From: Pseudomonadota bacterium | GTDB taxonomy: Bacteria; Pseudomonadota; Gammaproteobacteria; Steroidobacterales; Steroidobacteraceae | Direction of reading: 5' to 3' | DNA length: 7,219 nt | Assembly (NCBI GenBank): GCA_021808035.1 | Contig: JAKBCG010000123.1 | Location: 1 to 7,219 of the forward strand | In this document: in pieces, positions 5,071 through 7,219 of the stretch | Layout of the letters: every line of letters begins with the position of its first letter | How positions within the stretch are numbered: the stretch's first letter is position 1 | Translations under genes and position numbers: made by a program | Notes under the pieces: generated by a model | Database searches by the model: none | What the model saw: only the letters and a program-made list of their open reading frames with translations | What the model was told of the DNA's origin: nothing

Positions 5071-5943
5071 ATGTTCGAGTCCCGCCTGCGGGGCCTGAAG
5101 AAGGTCCATCAGGGCAAGGTCCGCGACATCTATGAGATCGACGCGGAGCACTGGCTGATCGTGACGACCGATCGCCTCTCCGCGTTCGACGTCGTGTTGC
5201 CCGACCCGATCCCCGACAAGGGCCGGGTGCTGAACGGGATCTCGATTTTCTGGTTCGGCAAGACCCGGCACATCGTGCCGAATCACTTGTCGAACCTCTC
5301 GGTCGAGGACGTCGTCGACGACCCGGACGAGCGGCGCCAACTCGCCGGCCGTGCGGTGGTCGTCAAGCGATTGAACGCGCTGCCCGTCGAAGCGGTCGTC
5401 CGCGGCTATCTGATCGGCTCGGGCTATCGCGACTACCGAGCGAGCGGTTCAGTCTGCGGAGTCGCATTGCCGCCGGGGCTGCGGATTGCGGACGCACTGC
5501 CCGAGCCGATCTTCACCCCGGCCGCGAAGGCCCCGGCGGGCGAGCACGACGAGAACGTCGATTTCGAGACGATCGCACGGCGGATCGGCCGCGATCTCGC
5601 CGGCGAGATCCGTCGCATCTCGCTCGAGATCTACCGCTTCGCCGCCGCGCATGCACGCGATCGCCGGATCATCGTCGCGGACACCAAGTTCGAGTTCGGC
5701 GTCGATGCCGATGGACGGCTGACCCTGATCGACGAGGTCCTCACCCCCGACTCCTCGCGATTCTGGCCGGTCGAATCCTATCGCCCGGGCGTTAACCCGC
5801 CGAGCTTCGACAAGCAATCGGTCCGCGATTATCTCGAGTCCCTGCCGTGGAACAAGCAGCCCCCGGCGCCGCGCCTGCCGGCCGAGATCATCGCGCGCAC
5901 CAGCGACAATTACCGGCGGGCGCTCGCGATGCTGACCGCTTGA
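5071..5943 (+). CDS. purC: SAICAR synthase (phosphoribosylaminoimidazole-succinocarboxamide synthase)
   Basis: Cytosolic ATP-dependent ligase joining carboxyaminoimidazole ribotide (CAIR) and aspartate to form SAICAR in purine synthesis. It has 290 residues, so it belongs to the longer PurC/Ade1-like group rather than the 237-residue E. coli type. GKVRDIYEI (15-23) is the ATP-binding glycine-loop region. TDRLSAFDVVLPDPIPDKG (33-51), VEAVVRGYLIGSGY (106-119), DTKFEFG (204-210) and IDEVLTPDSSRFWP (220-233), followed by a DKQSVRDYL block, are all conserved. The start at ATG 5071 fits the family; an in-frame TTG at 5044 would add nine residues. No Shine-Dalgarno motif precedes either. The gene is divergent from djlA, and 73 bases separate it from the next gene on the same strand. 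Confidence 0.96.
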   Translation: MFESRLRGLKKVHQGKVRDIYEIDAEHWLIVTTDRLSAFDVVLPDPIPDKGRVLNGISIFWFGKTRHIVPNHLSNLSVEDVVDDPDERRQLAGRAVVVKRLNALPVEAVVRGYLIGSGYRDYRASGSVCGVALPPGLRIADALPEPIFTPAAKAPAGEHDENVDFETIARRIGRDLAGEIRRISLEIYRFAAAHARDRRIIVADTKFEFGVDADGRLTLIDEVLTPDSSRFWPVESYRPGVNPPSFDKQSVRDYLESLPWNKQPPAPRLPAEIIARTSDNYRRALAMLTA

Positions 5944-6016
5944 CGCGCGAAGGGCGCGGCCCGAACGCGCGCCGCGTGCCTTGCCAGCCGCGCAATTCCC
6001 GTGTAACGCTCGCCCC

Positions 6017-7219
6017 ATGGCGCCGCTGCTGAAGCGCATCGAGTACGGGGTGTTCGTCCGATCGCGAACGCTCCCGCCGCCCTGGGGACCGGTGCTGCGC
6101 GCGCTGCGGTTCCCGGCCGCCGTGTTGCGGGATTGGCTCGGCACCGAGCTCAACGTGCGCGCGATGAGCCTCGCGTACTCGACGCTGCTGTCGATCGTGC
6201 CGCTGATCGCGTTCAGCATCGCGATCCTGAAGGGCCTCGGCGCCCATCCGAACGTCGCGGCCTTCCTCGCGGAGTTCTTCCAGCCGATCGGGCGGGCCGC
6301 GCCCGAGCTCGCGCGCCACGTGATGCGATTCGTCGGCAATCTGCGCGGCGACGTGCTCGGCACCATCGGCCTCGTGTTCCTGGTGATCGCGGTGGTCTCG
6401 ACGATGCACAAGGTCGAGGCGAGCTTCAACTCGATCTGGCGGATCACGAAGCCTCGCGGCGCGTTGCGGCGGCTCGCTGAATACCTTGGCGTGGTGGTCG
6501 TCAGTCCCGCATTGCTCGCGACCGCGCTCGGGCTGCTCGCGGCCGCGCACGACAGCCCGTTCGCGCGCTGGCTGCACGCGACACTGCCGTTGCAGTGGAC
6601 GTTCTCGGTGCTCGGCAAGGCGGTGCCCTACGTCGTCGTGATGGCCGTGTTCACGACGATGTACGTGCTGATTCCGAACGCCCGCGTGAAGCCCGTCGCG
6701 GCGATCGCCGGCGGCGTCGGCGCCGGCGTGCTGTGGGCGCTGGTCGGACGGATCTACACCGCGCTGATCGTCGGTTCGTCGGGGCTGATCGCGGTCTACA
6801 CGAGTTTCGCGGTCGTGCTGACGACCCTGATTTGGCTGTACCTCAGCTGGCTGATCCTGTTGGTCGGCGCGCAGCTCGCGTTCTACGTGCAGAACCCGCA
6901 ATACTTGCGCGATGAACGGCGCGCGGTCGCCGCGGGCGCGCGCGAACGCGCCGCATTCTCGATCATGTACTGCCTCGGCCGGGATCATCGGGACGCGGGG
7001 GACGGATGGTCGCCGGCTCGGCTCGCGGACGCGCTCGACCTCGGCGGCGCGGCACTCGATCGGCTGATCGAGGATCTCGGGCGCGCCGGATTGCTCGCGG
7101 CGGGCGACGGCACGGTGCGGCTCGGGCGGGACCCGCGCACGATTCGGCTGGCCGAGGTGCTCGACGCGGTCCACGGGCCGCTCGCCGCGCAAACCGCCGC
7201 CGCGGCACGCGCCGCGGCG
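6017..7219 (+). CDS. YihY/BrkB-family inner-membrane protein (3' end beyond window)
   Basis: Polytopic inner-membrane protein of the YihY (formerly BrkB/'ribonuclease BN') family. Its function is not established; the old RNase BN assignment is wrong, since that enzyme is encoded elsewhere. All 401 visible codons are open. LNVRAMSLAYSTLLSIVPLIAF (45-66) is the typical first membrane segment, and STMHKVEASFNSIWRI follows the second. Further membrane segments precede and include IYTALIVGSSGLIAVYTSFAVV and YLSWLILLVGAQLAFYVQNP (275-294), giving about six in all. After residue 295 the chain is cytoplasmic, with WSPARLADALDLGGAALDRLIEDLGRAGLL (331-360), which reads as a winged-helix-like fold found in the longer members of the family. 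The ATG at 6017 has no ribosome-binding motif. TTGCCA (5981-5986) lies 17 bases before TAACGC, a poor -10, so a promoter is only possible. Confidence 0.9.
   Translation, partial: MAPLLKRIEYGVFVRSRTLPPPWGPVLRALRFPAAVLRDWLGTELNVRAMSLAYSTLLSIVPLIAFSIAILKGLGAHPNVAAFLAEFFQPIGRAAPELARHVMRFVGNLRGDVLGTIGLVFLVIAVVSTMHKVEASFNSIWRITKPRGALRRLAEYLGVVVVSPALLATALGLLAAAHDSPFARWLHATLPLQWTFSVLGKAVPYVVVMAVFTTMYVLIPNARVKPVAAIAGGVGAGVLWALVGRIYTALIVGSSGLIAVYTSFAVVLTTLIWLYLSWLILLVGAQLAFYVQNPQYLRDERRAVAAGARERAAFSIMYCLGRDHRDAGDGWSPARLADALDLGGAALDRLIEDLGRAGLLAAGDGTVRLGRDPRTIRLAEVLDAVHGPLAAQTAAAARAAA

Noticed and set aside
5888..7192. 434-codon open frame on the minus strand
   Set aside because: It mirrors the YihY-family gene, which has clear membrane segments and family motifs; the antisense product is Arg/Glu/His-rich with no domain.
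1..7219. CRISPR array, insertion sequence, prophage or defence system
   Set aside because: No regularly spaced repeats, transposase, integrase or terminal inverted repeats were seen; nearly all sequence is explained by housekeeping genes.

Overview
This window looks like ordinary chromosomal housekeeping DNA from a GC-rich proteobacterium, most likely a gammaproteobacterium. Three things point there: a complete DjlA (N-terminal membrane anchor, TerB-like middle, C-terminal J-domain), a Crp/Vfr-type regulator close to a Coq7 hydroxylase (an arrangement I recall from pseudomonads), and the rplM-rpsI pair. Base composition and codon use look even throughout, and I saw no transposase, integrase, phage gene or CRISPR array. 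The exact lineage cannot be fixed from this sequence alone.

Layout, left to right. Bases 1-1806 are a minus-strand block, read right to left: rplM (L13), rpsI (S9), tRNA-Gln(CUG), then the 5' part of kup (potassium uptake), which runs off the left edge. A short AT-rich divergent region (about 1807-1937) separates rplM from a plus-strand pair: coq7 (ubiquinone hydroxylase) and a crp/vfr-like cAMP-receptor regulator. The crp-like gene meets rpe (ribulose-phosphate 3-epimerase, minus strand) tail to tail, and their stop codons overlap in one CTAG. Upstream of rpe on the minus strand is djlA (membrane-anchored DnaJ-type co-chaperone). A second divergent region (4962-5070) leads to plus-strand purC (purine synthesis) and then a YihY/BrkB-family membrane protein that is still open at the right edge.

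The genes serve translation (L13, S9, tRNA-Gln), ion transport (Kup), respiration (Coq7), global regulation (Crp-like), the pentose phosphate pathway (Rpe), chaperone control (DjlA), nucleotide synthesis (PurC) and an envelope function (YihY). They do not form one pathway.

I found no convincing undescribed system. The points most worth a second look are small: a 43-residue C-terminal extension with a 13-residue all-acidic end on the Crp-like protein; a palindromic -10 element that could drive rplM one way and a leaderless coq7 mRNA the other; a terminator-like hairpin in the rplM leader; overlapping convergent stop codons; and a 20-bp direct repeat that duplicates the 3' end of djlA, including its stop codon.
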